In this document: piece after piece, positions 1 through 8,239 of the stretch
Layout of the letters: every line of letters begins with the position of its first letter
How positions within the stretch are numbered: position 1 is the stretch's first letter
Assembly: GCA_937928735.1 (NCBI GenBank)
Contig: CALFVF010000011.1
Coordinates: 62,001 to 126,000 of the forward strand
Source: an uncultured Verrucomicrobiales bacterium
GTDB lineage: Bacteria > Verrucomicrobiota > Verrucomicrobiia > Verrucomicrobiales > Akkermansiaceae
Direction of reading: 5' to 3'
DNA: 64,000 bases
Program-made: the position numbers and the translations under genes
The notes under the pieces: generated by a model
What the model saw: the letters and a program-made list of their open reading frames with translations, nothing else
What the model was told of the DNA's origin: nothing
The model's database searches: none

Positions 1-389
1 GTTACAATATGGCCTTCCTTAGTGACGATCACACCAGAGCCTTCTCCTGAAGTGTTTCTCTGGCGAATAAAGGTACGTCCAAAGATATCTCGGACTTGTT
101 CATTGGCAATACCTGCTGTGTTGATGCTTACAACAGAAGGTAAGACAGCTTGTGTTAAATTGGAGGACTCTTTACTAATTCTCTCTAGAGCAGAGAGGGA
201 ATTATCACCTGAGAAGAGAGCTTCCTTGGGTAAAGTATAGATTTCGGGGCGGTGCTGAGCTGTATTATCACCGCGTAGGAAATGAAATAAACCTTTGTCA
301 CCTGTGTATGCACGGATGGCGTATACGGTGAGAAAGGCAACAGTGAATACTATAGTGAGAGCTATGAATCTACGATAGAGATCGTTCAT
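1..389 (-). CDS. HtrA/DegP-like trypsin-type serine protease, N-terminal part (runs off the window)
   Basis: The minus strand reads open from an ATG at 389 down to base 1, giving the first 129 residues. Residues 9-26 are a hydrophobic signal anchor. The segment around residues 78-92 (SNLTQAVLPSVVSINT) and the end (GEGSGVIVTKEGHIVT) match the start of the protease domain in the DegP/HtrA family of envelope quality-control proteases. The catalytic His, Asp and Ser and any PDZ domain lie beyond the left edge, so activity cannot be judged. It is divergent from mnmG, and two parS-like palindromes sit in the shared intergenic region. The family assignment is fairly safe; the member (DegP, DegQ or DegS type) is not. 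Confidence 0.75.
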   Translation of the reverse strand, partial: MNDLYRRFIALTIVFTVAFLTVYAIRAYTGDKGLFHFLRGDNTAQHRPEIYTLPKEALFSGDNSLSALERISKESSNLTQAVLPSVVSINTAGIANEQVRDIFGRTFIRQRNTSGEGSGVIVTKEGHIV

Positions 390-476
390 GATTGGTGCGG
401 AGTGTGTGATAGTAGTAGCGGAGTAGCAAGTTGGATGTGTTTGTAATTCGCTATTTGATTTAGTGTAGGGTAGTAA

Positions 477-490
477 GTTCCACGTGGAAC
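477..490. other. parS-like centromere palindrome 1
   Basis: GTTCCACGTGGAAC is a perfect 14-base palindrome. It matches the core of the bacterial parS site (consensus TGTTNCACGTGAAACA), which is bound by the chromosome-partition protein ParB. It lies between the HtrA-like gene and mnmG. No parA or parB is inside the window. Confidence 0.8.
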
Positions 491-511
491 AGTGATATTG
501 TCGACTGAAAA

Positions 512-527
512 TGTTTCACGTGGAACA
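512..527. other. parS-like centromere palindrome 2
   Basis: TGTTTCACGTGGAACA fits the 16-base parS consensus at every strongly conserved position. It is 35 bases from palindrome 1 and about 70 bases ahead of the mnmG start. Such sites typically cluster near the replication origin, often beside gidA/mnmG. Confidence 0.85.
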
Positions 528-598
528 AATTCAAGAGAATCTATCCTTGCTAGTCACTATCGCTTAGGTAAGTGTTTAGCTCTTTCAGAGTTTTCACA

Positions 599-2467
599 AT
601 GTTTTGTTATCCAAAAGAATATGACGTATTGGTAATTGGTGCAGGCCATGCAGGTGTAGAAGCTGCTATGGCTGCTGCCCGTATGGGTTGCAAGACAGCA
701 ATGCTGACACAAAATCTTGATACTATAGGTGCGATGTCGTGTAATCCAGCGATTGGAGGTCTCGCAAAGGGTCATATGGTCAGAGAGATTGATGCCCTCG
801 GGGGTGCTATGGCGCTCAATACCGATGCTACGGGTATTCAATTCCGGATGTTGAATCAGAAAAAAGGCCCTAGCGTGAGAGCTCCTAGAGCACAATGTGA
901 TAAAAAAGCCTACCAATTTCGCATGAAGTGGATGGTGGAAAATCAGGAGAATTTAGACCTCCACCAAGGCAATGTAGCTGAAATTTTGGTAGATTCTAAT
1001 GACACTGTTTACGGTATTCGGACGAGTTTGCAGATGGAAATTCGTGCGAAAACTGTCATTTTATCCGCAGGTACATTCATGAGGGGTCTTATGCATGTGG
1101 GCTTAAAGAATGAAAAGGGGGGGCGTATGGGAGATGCGATTTCCACAGTTTCAGACAGCCTCAAGGAACTAGGATTTGAGGTAGAGCGCTTTAAGACAGG
1201 GACGCCGTGCCGAATTAATGGTCGATCGATTGACTTTAGTCAATGTGAACGCCAAAACGGTGATACTCCGGCACCTCTATTTTCTTATATGTCAGACACT
1301 ATAGAATATAATAGAGATGATATATTTACATTAAATCATTGGGGTTCAGAAAAGTTCCACGTGGAACAAGCGCCATGCTGGATTACTTGGACGAATCCAC
1401 AGACACATGAAATTATCTCTGATAATCTGCATCAATCGCCGATGTACTCAGGTAAAATCGAGTCTGTAGGCCCTAGGTACTGCCCCTCCATTGAGGATAA
1501 GGTGGTTAAATTTGCAGAGAAAGAACGCCACCAGATTTTCCTAGAACCAGAAGGTAGACAAACACTGGAGTACTATATTAACGGTGTTTCGACATCCTTG
1601 CCCTATGAGGTGCAGCTGGATTTCTTGCACTCTATTTCTGGTTTAGAGAATGCTGAGATCATCCGTCCGGGCTATGCGGTCGAATATGATTACTGTCCTC
1701 CCACACAGCTGTATCCGACTCTCGAGACTAAGCGCGTCTCTCACCTCTATTTTGCAGGTCAGATTAATGGAACCTCAGGCTATGAGGAAGCTGCGGCACA
1801 GGGGCTGATGGCTGGGGTGAATGCCGCCCTAAAGGTGAAGGGAGAAGAGCCATTTTATCTCGGTAGAGATGAGGCCTATATCGGTGTGATGATTGATGAT
1901 CTAGTGACTAAGGGCTGTACGGAGCCCTACCGTATGTTCACTTCCAGAGCGGAGTATCGCCTACTACTGCGTCAGGATAATGCGGATTTACGCCTGACAA
2001 TGAAGGCGGCAGCTCGTGGCATAGTTGGTGAGGAGCGGCAGCTTCGTACTATGGATAAGCAGCAGCAGATCGAGGAAGCATCGAAGATGATACGCGCGAA
2101 GGCCTATGAAGGTGTGAAGCTGGATCACTGGTTTCGCAGAAATGATAATTCCTATCTTTCTCTACCAGAAGAAATACGCGCTCAGTATCGTGAGGATATC
2201 TGGGAAATCTTGGAGACGAACTTCAAGTATGAGGGTCATCTAGAGAGGCAGCGTAAGCAGGTGGATCGATTGTCAAAGATGGATCATAAAAAATTACCCC
2301 AAGACTTCGATTATCAGGCGATTCATGGGCTGAAGAGGGAAGCGAAACAAAGGTTTTCTGACATACGTCCACAGACGATTGGCCAAGCAAGTCGAATTGC
2401 AGGTATTACTCCCGCCGATATTGCTTTGCTCTCTATTTGGTTAGAAAAAATCCAAGGGAAAAGATAA
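599..2467 (+). CDS. mnmG: tRNA uridine-5-carboxymethylaminomethyl modification enzyme MnmG (GidA)
   Basis: This FAD enzyme works with MnmE to modify the wobble uridine of certain tRNAs. The N-terminus holds the FAD dinucleotide-binding motif GAGHAG, followed by the family signatures [21 protein letters not shown] and GYAVEYDY, and later [18 protein letters not shown]. The length of 622 residues is normal. I chose ATG 599 over the in-frame GTG at 572 because family members begin with a short Met-Phe-x-x-Pro segment directly before the FAD motif. In many bacteria mnmG lies near the origin beside rsmG and parAB. Here none of these is in view, but three parS-like sites are, one of them inside the gene. 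Confidence 0.97.
   Translation: MFCYPKEYDVLVIGAGHAGVEAAMAAARMGCKTAMLTQNLDTIGAMSCNPAIGGLAKGHMVREIDALGGAMALNTDATGIQFRMLNQKKGPSVRAPRAQCDKKAYQFRMKWMVENQENLDLHQGNVAEILVDSNDTVYGIRTSLQMEIRAKTVILSAGTFMRGLMHVGLKNEKGGRMGDAISTVSDSLKELGFEVERFKTGTPCRINGRSIDFSQCERQNGDTPAPLFSYMSDTIEYNRDDIFTLNHWGSEKFHVEQAPCWITWTNPQTHEIISDNLHQSPMYSGKIESVGPRYCPSIEDKVVKFAEKERHQIFLEPEGRQTLEYYINGVSTSLPYEVQLDFLHSISGLENAEIIRPGYAVEYDYCPPTQLYPTLETKRVSHLYFAGQINGTSGYEEAAAQGLMAGVNAALKVKGEEPFYLGRDEAYIGVMIDDLVTKGCTEPYRMFTSRAEYRLLLRQDNADLRLTMKAAARGIVGEERQLRTMDKQQQIEEASKMIRAKAYEGVKLDHWFRRNDNSYLSLPEEIRAQYREDIWEILETNFKYEGHLERQRKQVDRLSKMDHKKLPQDFDYQAIHGLKREAKQRFSDIRPQTIGQASRIAGITPADIALLSIWLEKIQGKR
1353..1368. other. parS-like centromere palindrome 3, inside mnmG
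   Basis: AGTTCCACGTGGAACA is the same 14-base palindrome as site 1. It is embedded in the mnmG reading frame, where it encodes K-F-H-V-E-Q. Its presence in coding sequence, together with two intergenic copies within 900 bases, argues against chance. Confidence 0.8.
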
Positions 2468-2511
2468 TTAACTCAGTGGTAGTTTAGCTTGCTGGAGGTA
2501 CCCTGAATGAA

Positions 2512-2919
2512 TTATGACCACTTCTCGACCCATGATTTGGGTAATCGAGTGGGTCTTGCCTCTGGCATTTTAATGAGTGCTAAGGATTGCTGGCAGGAGA
2601 CAAGAAGTGTGTCATCTGATTGTCGTCTAACTTCGGAGCAAATCCAGAATTTCACCTTTTCTAGCCGATCTAGTGTTGAAGTCACTCGCAGTGTGTCTCC
2701 TAGGGTGCCGGGGCGCCTGTAGTCAGCCTCTGTACGCAGCAGTACTGGGTAGATACCTGTGTCAGCCATGGCTGTGAGATCCATGTCCATCGTTTCGACG
2801 CAGAGGAGCGTGCGAGCTTTTTCGATCATTCGCAGATAGGCGAGATTATGAATGACTCCACCGATGTCGGTATCAAAGAACATGACTTCTTCTAGTAAAG
2901 TGTGGCTGGCTCGTGGCAT
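2512..2919 (-). CDS. Acyl-CoA thioesterase, hotdog fold (4HBT/YbgC-like)
   Basis: A 135-residue single hotdog domain, the usual size for the 4-hydroxybenzoyl-CoA/YbgC thioesterase family, which hydrolyses acyl-CoA thioesters in the cytoplasm. The signature is at residues 15-30: FDTDIGGVIHNLAYLR, with the acidic DTD segment where the family places its catalytic Asp, followed by the helix starting at GGV. The rest (YRRPGTLGDTLRVTS, then VSCQQSLALIKM) follows the family beta-strand pattern. It converges on mnmG, with 44 bases between the stop codons. The acyl substrate cannot be told. It is not next to tol-pal genes, so a Tol-Pal role is not indicated. Confidence 0.85.
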   Translation of the reverse strand: MPRASHTLLEEVMFFDTDIGGVIHNLAYLRMIEKARTLLCVETMDMDLTAMADTGIYPVLLRTEADYRRPGTLGDTLRVTSTLDRLEKVKFWICSEVRRQSDDTLLVSCQQSLALIKMPEARPTRLPKSWVEKWS

Positions 2920-3047
2920 GACTCCTCTATAATTGCTAGTAATGGAGCCTGCCCATAAAAAAGAAGAAATTTGTAATCTTGCGATCTTGCTAGGACATAG
3001 TTTACAAATGAAATGTATGGTTTAAGAATCAGTTTAGTTGGTGAATT

Positions 3048-4919
3048 ATGAAGCGCATATTTAGCATAGTCGTTCTACTCTCTGGCTGCACACAGCAGCT
3101 CTGGGCGGATCAATATGTTGCACCTTTTGAAGATGCGCAGATCCTTCGGGTGGATCGCCTGCCACTAGATGCTCCCACTATGGTGATGCTCTCGCAGGCA
3201 CTGACGACCTTGGCTCAGAGGCAGCAGGAGCCTATAGCTGAGCAACTACGCTGCAATGCTCAGTTATTGGCGCTGGCACTGAGGCTAGATGCGAATAATG
3301 AACAAGCTAAGAAACTCAATAAGATGCTTCAGAGGGGGCGCTTAAGGCGCTTCGCTGAGCCGGAAGACATAGAACTTGCCACGCGCCGAATCAGGGAGAT
3401 TCTCCAATATATCGGGAAAGAGTCTGCGGGCAGAGAGGCGAATTTACTCGCAGAAATGACAAAGGATACGCTCCTTGTGGTGGGTGGTTTAGATGAGGCT
3501 GTGGCAGAGCATGAGGAGAAGCGGCAGCGCTGGGCGGGGGGTGTGGCGAATCTAAGTGCTTATAGAGCGCAGGAGACTGCTAAGGAGCCAGTGGTTAGCG
3601 ACTCAGGTGATGAGCCAGTTGGTGATGCATTGGTGTCGAGTAATGAGAAGCTTCAACCAGAGCTAGGCACTACAGCTGTAGTGGCTGAGGAGGCCACACA
3701 GCCAGTCCTCACGGCCGGTAGAGATGCCATAGACGAAGTAGCTGATGAGAGAGCGTCTTATCCTGAGCAGTATCTTCTGGAGGTATCGAACTTCCAGTGT
3801 ACGTCTCTTTATCGGGAGAGAAAGGAGTATGCTGGTTCTGAAGATAGACGGTATTCCCAATCTGAAGCCCAAGTCGGCGTTATAGCGTTGAGTATTCGGG
3901 TTCTTTCTGCCGATGAGCCAAGTTTACGCATAGTGCAGTCAGGAGTAGCTGGTTCGCAGTTGTTAGAGAAAGATGTTAGTGAGTCCACAAAGGCTGCTCT
4001 AGAAACTCGCTGGAAGGGTGACTTGCCCAACGGGCTTTTAGAGATTCGAGTTGCAGAAGGGTTTGCTAATTTGAGTCGTTCCTCAATGGCTGCGTCAGCG
4101 ACTATGGCTGCGGAGTCTATGCTCAGAGCGGAGGGACTCTCTGAGAAATTAGTGGTAGGGTTTGGCCTGTCTCAAAACGGACGAATGATTCGACCATCGA
4201 GCTTTTGGCCCGTTCTACAGAGACTCTGCGAGCTGAGTGGGCCACACCGTGTTCTTGTGGTTCCGGATAGTGAGGAGGATTTTATGCAGTTAATCTCTCT
4301 TGATCGCTGGGAGTGTTTGTTAAGCCATGAGGTCGTGGGTGTTGTCGATTTTGATGAAGCGCTCCTCTGGGGCTCTGCGACTACTAAGAATGAGTCATTG
4401 GCTCAAGCTTCTATGATGTTTGAGGAAATTCGCAAAACAGCACCTGAGCATTCATCAAAGAAGGTGTTTTTAAAAAATCCCTTTGTTAGAGAAAAACTCA
4501 CCCGTATTCTAGAACTCTGGCCTCAGCATATTTCCGCAAAAGTTCTGTTAGCTGTGGGTGCCAGTGAGAGCCCACAAGAGTATGAGGATCGTTATTTTGC
4601 GATGGAAATGATGCACCTGACCCGTGAGTTTCAGCGCATTTCGCGTGTGCAGGCGTATAGTTCACTCTCGAGTGTATGGGCATACGAGTTGAATGAGTCC
4701 CTTGAGCAGCAGCTTGCCGAGATGGAGCCTTTTGTGTCTGCGGCTCAACAAGAACTCTATGAGAAAGTCATAAAGATGAATGCTGAGCTCCGCTCTCTGG
4801 CGAGATCGTTACGCGAAAAGGATGTGAGTTTTCATCAGCGGCAGGCGATAGAGTCCATGGAAGACATTAAAGCGATGTATTTGTCATTGCAGGATCGTTT
4901 TCGGGAGATGCAGGGTTGA
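3048..4919 (+). CDS. Exported protein with a Lon (S16)-like domain lacking the catalytic Lys
   Basis: 623 residues with an N-terminal export signal. LLSGC (residues 10-14) would serve as a lipobox, although the signal is short; cleavage after LWA at 20 is the alternative. Residues 150-240 are low-complexity and acidic. Residues 330-442 resemble the Lon protease proteolytic domain: LEIRVAEGF, then SRSSMAAS (Ser346 at the position of the catalytic Ser), VGFGLSQNGRMI, RVLVVPDSEEDF and VGVVDFDEALLW. The catalytic Lys position (GGxKEK in Lon) reads PSSFWP, so the Ser-Lys dyad looks broken. The C-terminal 100 residues are Glu/Gln-rich and probably coiled coil. It stands alone between a thioesterase and galE. 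Function unknown; the S16 resemblance is my own alignment by eye. Confidence 0.6.
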   Translation: MKRIFSIVVLLSGCTQQLWADQYVAPFEDAQILRVDRLPLDAPTMVMLSQALTTLAQRQQEPIAEQLRCNAQLLALALRLDANNEQAKKLNKMLQRGRLRRFAEPEDIELATRRIREILQYIGKESAGREANLLAEMTKDTLLVVGGLDEAVAEHEEKRQRWAGGVANLSAYRAQETAKEPVVSDSGDEPVGDALVSSNEKLQPELGTTAVVAEEATQPVLTAGRDAIDEVADERASYPEQYLLEVSNFQCTSLYRERKEYAGSEDRRYSQSEAQVGVIALSIRVLSADEPSLRIVQSGVAGSQLLEKDVSESTKAALETRWKGDLPNGLLEIRVAEGFANLSRSSMAASATMAAESMLRAEGLSEKLVVGFGLSQNGRMIRPSSFWPVLQRLCELSGPHRVLVVPDSEEDFMQLISLDRWECLLSHEVVGVVDFDEALLWGSATTKNESLAQASMMFEEIRKTAPEHSSKKVFLKNPFVREKLTRILELWPQHISAKVLLAVGASESPQEYEDRYFAMEMMHLTREFQRISRVQAYSSLSSVWAYELNESLEQQLAEMEPFVSAAQQELYEKVIKMNAELRSLARSLREKDVSFHQRQAIESMEDIKAMYLSLQDRFREMQG

Positions 4920-5016
4920 GAAGCTGAATGCTACGCAAGACTAGACAAAATTTCGCTATTGTCCTTAATGGCATAGTGAAAGAATCGATTAGAAACAGAA
5001 GCGAAACCAAGAAAGA

Positions 5017-6057
5017 ATGGCAAAAATTTTAGTAACAGGTGGAGCCGGCTATATTGGCTCACATACATGCCTAGAACTGCTTGAGCAGGGCTATGATGTC
5101 GTAGTGGTGGATGATCTTTCCAATGCCTCCTTAGAGTCTCTGCGGCGCGTAGAGCAGCTTTCAGGGAAGTCACTCGTATTTCATGAGGTGAGTCTGCTGG
5201 ATCGAGATGCCTTGCGCGCTGTTTTTAAGAAAGAGGGAGAGCTTGATGCTGTGATCCATTTTGCTGCGAAGAAATCCGTGAAAGAGTCTGTGGAGAACCC
5301 TCTCTTGTATTACCAGAATAACATCACAGGGTCTTTAGTACTCTGTGAGGTCATGCAGGAATTTGGTCTATCACGCATTGTATTTAGCTCCTCAGCCACT
5401 GTGTATGGGACAAATGGGGAAATGCCACTGCGTGAGGGGGCTCAGACAGGCGCTGTCAATCCCTATGGCCAGACAAAGCTGATGATGGAGCAGATTCTCA
5501 AGGACGTGGGAGGAGTGAATGCTTGGGATGTGGTCTTATTGCGCTACTTTAATCCCGTGGGCGCGCATGCTTCTGGACAGATCGGTGAGGATCCAGAGTA
5601 TCCGTTTAATCTCTTGCCCTTCGTCAGTCAGGTGGCTGCTGGTCTGCGTGAGGAGGTTTCTATTTTCGGTGATGATTATGACACTGAGGACGGGACTGGG
5701 GTTCGGGATTACATTCACGTTGTCGATCTTGCGAAAGCGCATGTTCAGGCGATTGCCAATATTTTGACCAAGGAATTTGAGGGTAAATCTGGGTCGAAAG
5801 GCGAGACGCTGACGTACAATTTAGGTACGGGTAGGGGCTATTCTGTGAAGGAAATGATCGAGGCATTTCGGCGTATTTCTGGAAAAGAGGTGAAAGCTGT
5901 GGTGCAACCACGTCGAGAGGGTGATGTGGCTGTGAGTATTGCCGATCCGACATACTCGAATGAGCATTTAGGCTGGAAGGCAGAGCTTGGACTCGATGAG
6001 ATGGTGCGCTCTGCCTGGAAGTGGCAGACCCAGCATCCTAAAGGTTACCGTTCTTAG
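5017..6057 (+). CDS. galE: UDP-glucose 4-epimerase GalE
   Basis: Interconverts UDP-glucose and UDP-galactose in the cytoplasm. It is a short-chain dehydrogenase/reductase-fold protein of 346 residues, normal for GalE. The NAD-binding motif GGAGYIGSH is at residues 8-16, the DDLSN segment at 32-36, the catalytic region SSSATVYG at 124-131, and YGQTK carries the active-site Tyr and Lys. The late motif YNLGTGRGYSV is also present. It is monocistronic by layout. Its product could feed UDP-galactopyranose mutase (glf), whose start is at the right end of the window. Confidence 0.95.
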   Translation: MAKILVTGGAGYIGSHTCLELLEQGYDVVVVDDLSNASLESLRRVEQLSGKSLVFHEVSLLDRDALRAVFKKEGELDAVIHFAAKKSVKESVENPLLYYQNNITGSLVLCEVMQEFGLSRIVFSSSATVYGTNGEMPLREGAQTGAVNPYGQTKLMMEQILKDVGGVNAWDVVLLRYFNPVGAHASGQIGEDPEYPFNLLPFVSQVAAGLREEVSIFGDDYDTEDGTGVRDYIHVVDLAKAHVQAIANILTKEFEGKSGSKGETLTYNLGTGRGYSVKEMIEAFRRISGKEVKAVVQPRREGDVAVSIADPTYSNEHLGWKAELGLDEMVRSAWKWQTQHPKGYRS

Positions 6058-6093
6058 GGCTTACCACTCATTTGCTCTTTCTCTATTCTCCAG

Positions 6094-6993
6094 CTAGGTC
6101 TTTTTCTGAAGATCTGGCTCTGGTAGAGGGACTTCGGGGCGGTCACTGGGTGGTGTCGTTGTCTGCTGTTGACGACTTAGTTTTGTGCAGCGTGTGATCG
6201 CGGCCTTAGTGGTGGGGTTGAGTTTGACGCGTATAGCGTGAGATGGATTCTTGTGAGTTTCAGTACTCTGGGGAGGGGTTTGTGGAGGTGTCGCCTTGTC
6301 TTTGTAGGTGCTTAGCACTGGTGAGGCGGTAGAAATGGTCTGGCTGCGCTGTTTTTTGGGCTTCAGGGAGTAATCTTGCCCTGGTGAAGGGGGCGGGACG
6401 TGGGGCTTGCTCTGACTGGAAGCCTCATGCGGTTGATGGGCTAGTTGCTCTGTCTGGATATTTTCTATGAATGATCTACTACGCTGGATGATTTGTTCTT
6501 GTAGAGCCTCTGTGTACTCTGCGTGTTGAAGCATTTCTTTCTGGTAGAGGTGTCGAGCGAGCAGGGCAGCGGGGAGAAAGAGAATGGGAAGGGTGATCGC
6601 TAGTCCCCAGAGCGGGCTGATATCTGTATTGAGCTCACAGAGTGCTGTGATGGCTCCCCAGCTGGCGATGAGGCAGAAGTTTTGCACCACGCGGCTATTG
6701 GTGGAGTGCGTGAGTAAGAGAATACCAAAGAAGCAGATAGGGGCTAGTATGAGTCCCCACATCGTGGTGAAGACCACTTGGGGGGCCCAGAGAATATCTA
6801 AGAGAACAGATTTCCAGTCTGGTGTGGCATGCTGTAACCAGAGGCTAGAACAGACCTCTGTTACCTGCACGGTCAGCATACCGAGGTAGCAGCCTAAAAT
6901 GACCAAAAAGACACCAAGCGGAATCCGTAGGAGAGTATCCAGAATACTATCATAGATGGTGTCGACGAGGTCGATGCCGCTATTTGTCTTCAT
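6094..6993 (-). CDS. Unrecognised multi-pass membrane protein with a Pro-rich cytoplasmic tail
   Basis: 299 residues, no family recognised. Four hydrophobic segments are visible at about residues 22-46, 70-95, 100-118 and 126-148. A short helical linker and a Pro/Ser/Lys/Gln-rich, low-complexity tail of some 120 residues follow. It lies 28 bases downstream of the equally unrecognised 7022-8059 gene on the same strand, so the two are probably co-transcribed and may act together. The tail suggests a protein-interaction or wall-spanning role, but nothing in the sequence fixes this. Confidence 0.65.
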   Translation of the reverse strand: MKTNSGIDLVDTIYDSILDTLLRIPLGVFLVILGCYLGMLTVQVTEVCSSLWLQHATPDWKSVLLDILWAPQVVFTTMWGLILAPICFFGILLLTHSTNSRVVQNFCLIASWGAITALCELNTDISPLWGLAITLPILFLPAALLARHLYQKEMLQHAEYTEALQEQIIQRSRSFIENIQTEQLAHQPHEASSQSKPHVPPPSPGQDYSLKPKKQRSQTISTASPVLSTYKDKATPPQTPPQSTETHKNPSHAIRVKLNPTTKAAITRCTKLSRQQQTTTPPSDRPEVPLPEPDLQKKT

Positions 6994-7021
6994 GGCGGTG
7001 GGTGTTCATGACAGTGGGCTA

Positions 7022-8059
7022 TTATGATTTTGAGGGTCGCTGGAGTTTGATATTGAGCATGAATTCTATGTGAGCAGCAGTGAGCTCACCCATAGTTTTA
7101 CATTGGATAAAGGTCGTGGTTTTATGCATTTTGTCCAGAGCGGTAGCGAGTTCTTGGACATTTTCTTCTGGAGAGGTCTCGTCGCGCTTCATGATGGAGA
7201 GCAGACCTCTGAGGCGGCGTAGTTCCACATTAGCTCTTCTGGCCATTTGTGAGCGCTCCTCGGCAGCGTATTGGGCAATGGTTGCGCGATTGAGCTGGCG
7301 AAAGCTCAGCGAGGTGACGGGCTTATTTGAGTCAAAGTGGTAGGAGAGGTAGACTTTCCCCTTGCCCTCATAGGACTGCTGATCGAAGTCAATGGGACGC
7401 ACAGTGTACTGGACTTCCTCGAAGTCTGGGGTGATATCCACCACATAGTTAATGGAGCGCATATCACCGAGTAGGCGAATAAAGCAGCGTTCATTGAACT
7501 TCGTGAATTCCTTAGCGATTCGGATACGGTTGAGATCTGGTCTTGGCAGGTACTCGTCCATAAAGACATTCCCGGGGACTCCAGCGATGTGGTCTTCGAT
7601 CAGCGTATTACCATTGACTAGATAGTTCATTCGCTTGGGTGAGAGAATGTGCTCGAGCTCGAGGCCATAAATGCGGGAAGCGTCTGCGACTTTTACATAG
7701 TAGTAGTCTGAGTTATCATTATAGAGGTTCGTGATTCGGATCCGAAATGGGCGGGAATTACCGAATTCTCCAAAGTCGATACGATCCACAGCGAGGTGGT
7801 CTTGGTGCTCTTCGCCACCGATTTTGAGACTCGTGTAGATGCTAATGAGCTTTTTGCGTAGAGACTGCATCACCTCTGGAGGATACATGACAGTGAGCCA
7901 GAGAGTTTCCTCCCCAGAGGGATCTTCATAGGGAATCGCACCCGTGAAGCGGTGAAGCTCATCGTAAACCATGGGAATGTTAGAAAATCTCCCGTAGTGA
8001 TAGAGATAGTGATGGAGCCTAGGACTAATCGGGTAGCATTGCTTACGACGTGAAATCAT
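7022..8059 (-). CDS. Conserved-looking cytoplasmic protein of unknown function
   Basis: 345 residues, no signal peptide or membrane segment. The composition is that of a globular soluble protein. The middle has strongly patterned segments: NYLVNGNTLIEDHIAGVPGNVF at about 145-166, then FIRLLGDMRSINYVVDITPDF and VRPIDFDQQSYEGKGKVYL at about 190-240. The IDFDQ segment resembles the metal-binding strand of kinase-like folds, but I cannot align it to a named kinase family and make no functional call. It forms a likely two-gene operon with the membrane protein at 6094-6993. Confidence 0.7.
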   Translation of the reverse strand: MISRRKQCYPISPRLHHYLYHYGRFSNIPMVYDELHRFTGAIPYEDPSGEETLWLTVMYPPEVMQSLRKKLISIYTSLKIGGEEHQDHLAVDRIDFGEFGNSRPFRIRITNLYNDNSDYYYVKVADASRIYGLELEHILSPKRMNYLVNGNTLIEDHIAGVPGNVFMDEYLPRPDLNRIRIAKEFTKFNERCFIRLLGDMRSINYVVDITPDFEEVQYTVRPIDFDQQSYEGKGKVYLSYHFDSNKPVTSLSFRQLNRATIAQYAAEERSQMARRANVELRRLRGLLSIMKRDETSPEENVQELATALDKMHKTTTFIQCKTMGELTAAHIEFMLNIKLQRPSKS

Positions 8060-8120
8060 AGAGCACTAGTCTGGGAAGATTAGTTAGGTAGGGAAAGAGA
8101 AAGTTTAGGCTATTTCTATT

Positions 8121-8146
8121 ACCAATCAAAAAAAACTAACTGGTTT
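8121..8146 (-). repeat. 25-bp interspersed repeat, copy 1 (diverged)
   Basis: Starts TACCAATC, has a run of eight A, and ends CTAACTGGTT. It is the most diverged of four copies, with two extra A and changes at both ends. It lies between the 7022-8059 gene and the DUF1552 gene. On the minus strand it shows the T-run, downstream of the DUF1552 stop. Confidence 0.7.
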
Positions 8147-8239
8147 AGAAGCCTAGTATTGCTAGTGCTCTACAGGGTGGAAATTGTGTGGCAAAGAGCC
8201 TGGGAAGTTGTGGGAGAGAGAGTAAGTAAGGGAGAGTGG

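Noticed and set aside
572-598. GTG 572 as the start of mnmG
   Set aside because: It would add nine residues that do not fit the family N-terminus; ATG 599 does.
2485-2505. Right-end remnant of the palindromic element after mnmG
   Set aside because: Only about 16 bases (around GGAGGTACCCT) resemble the ends, with no left end, so it is too short to be listed as a feature.
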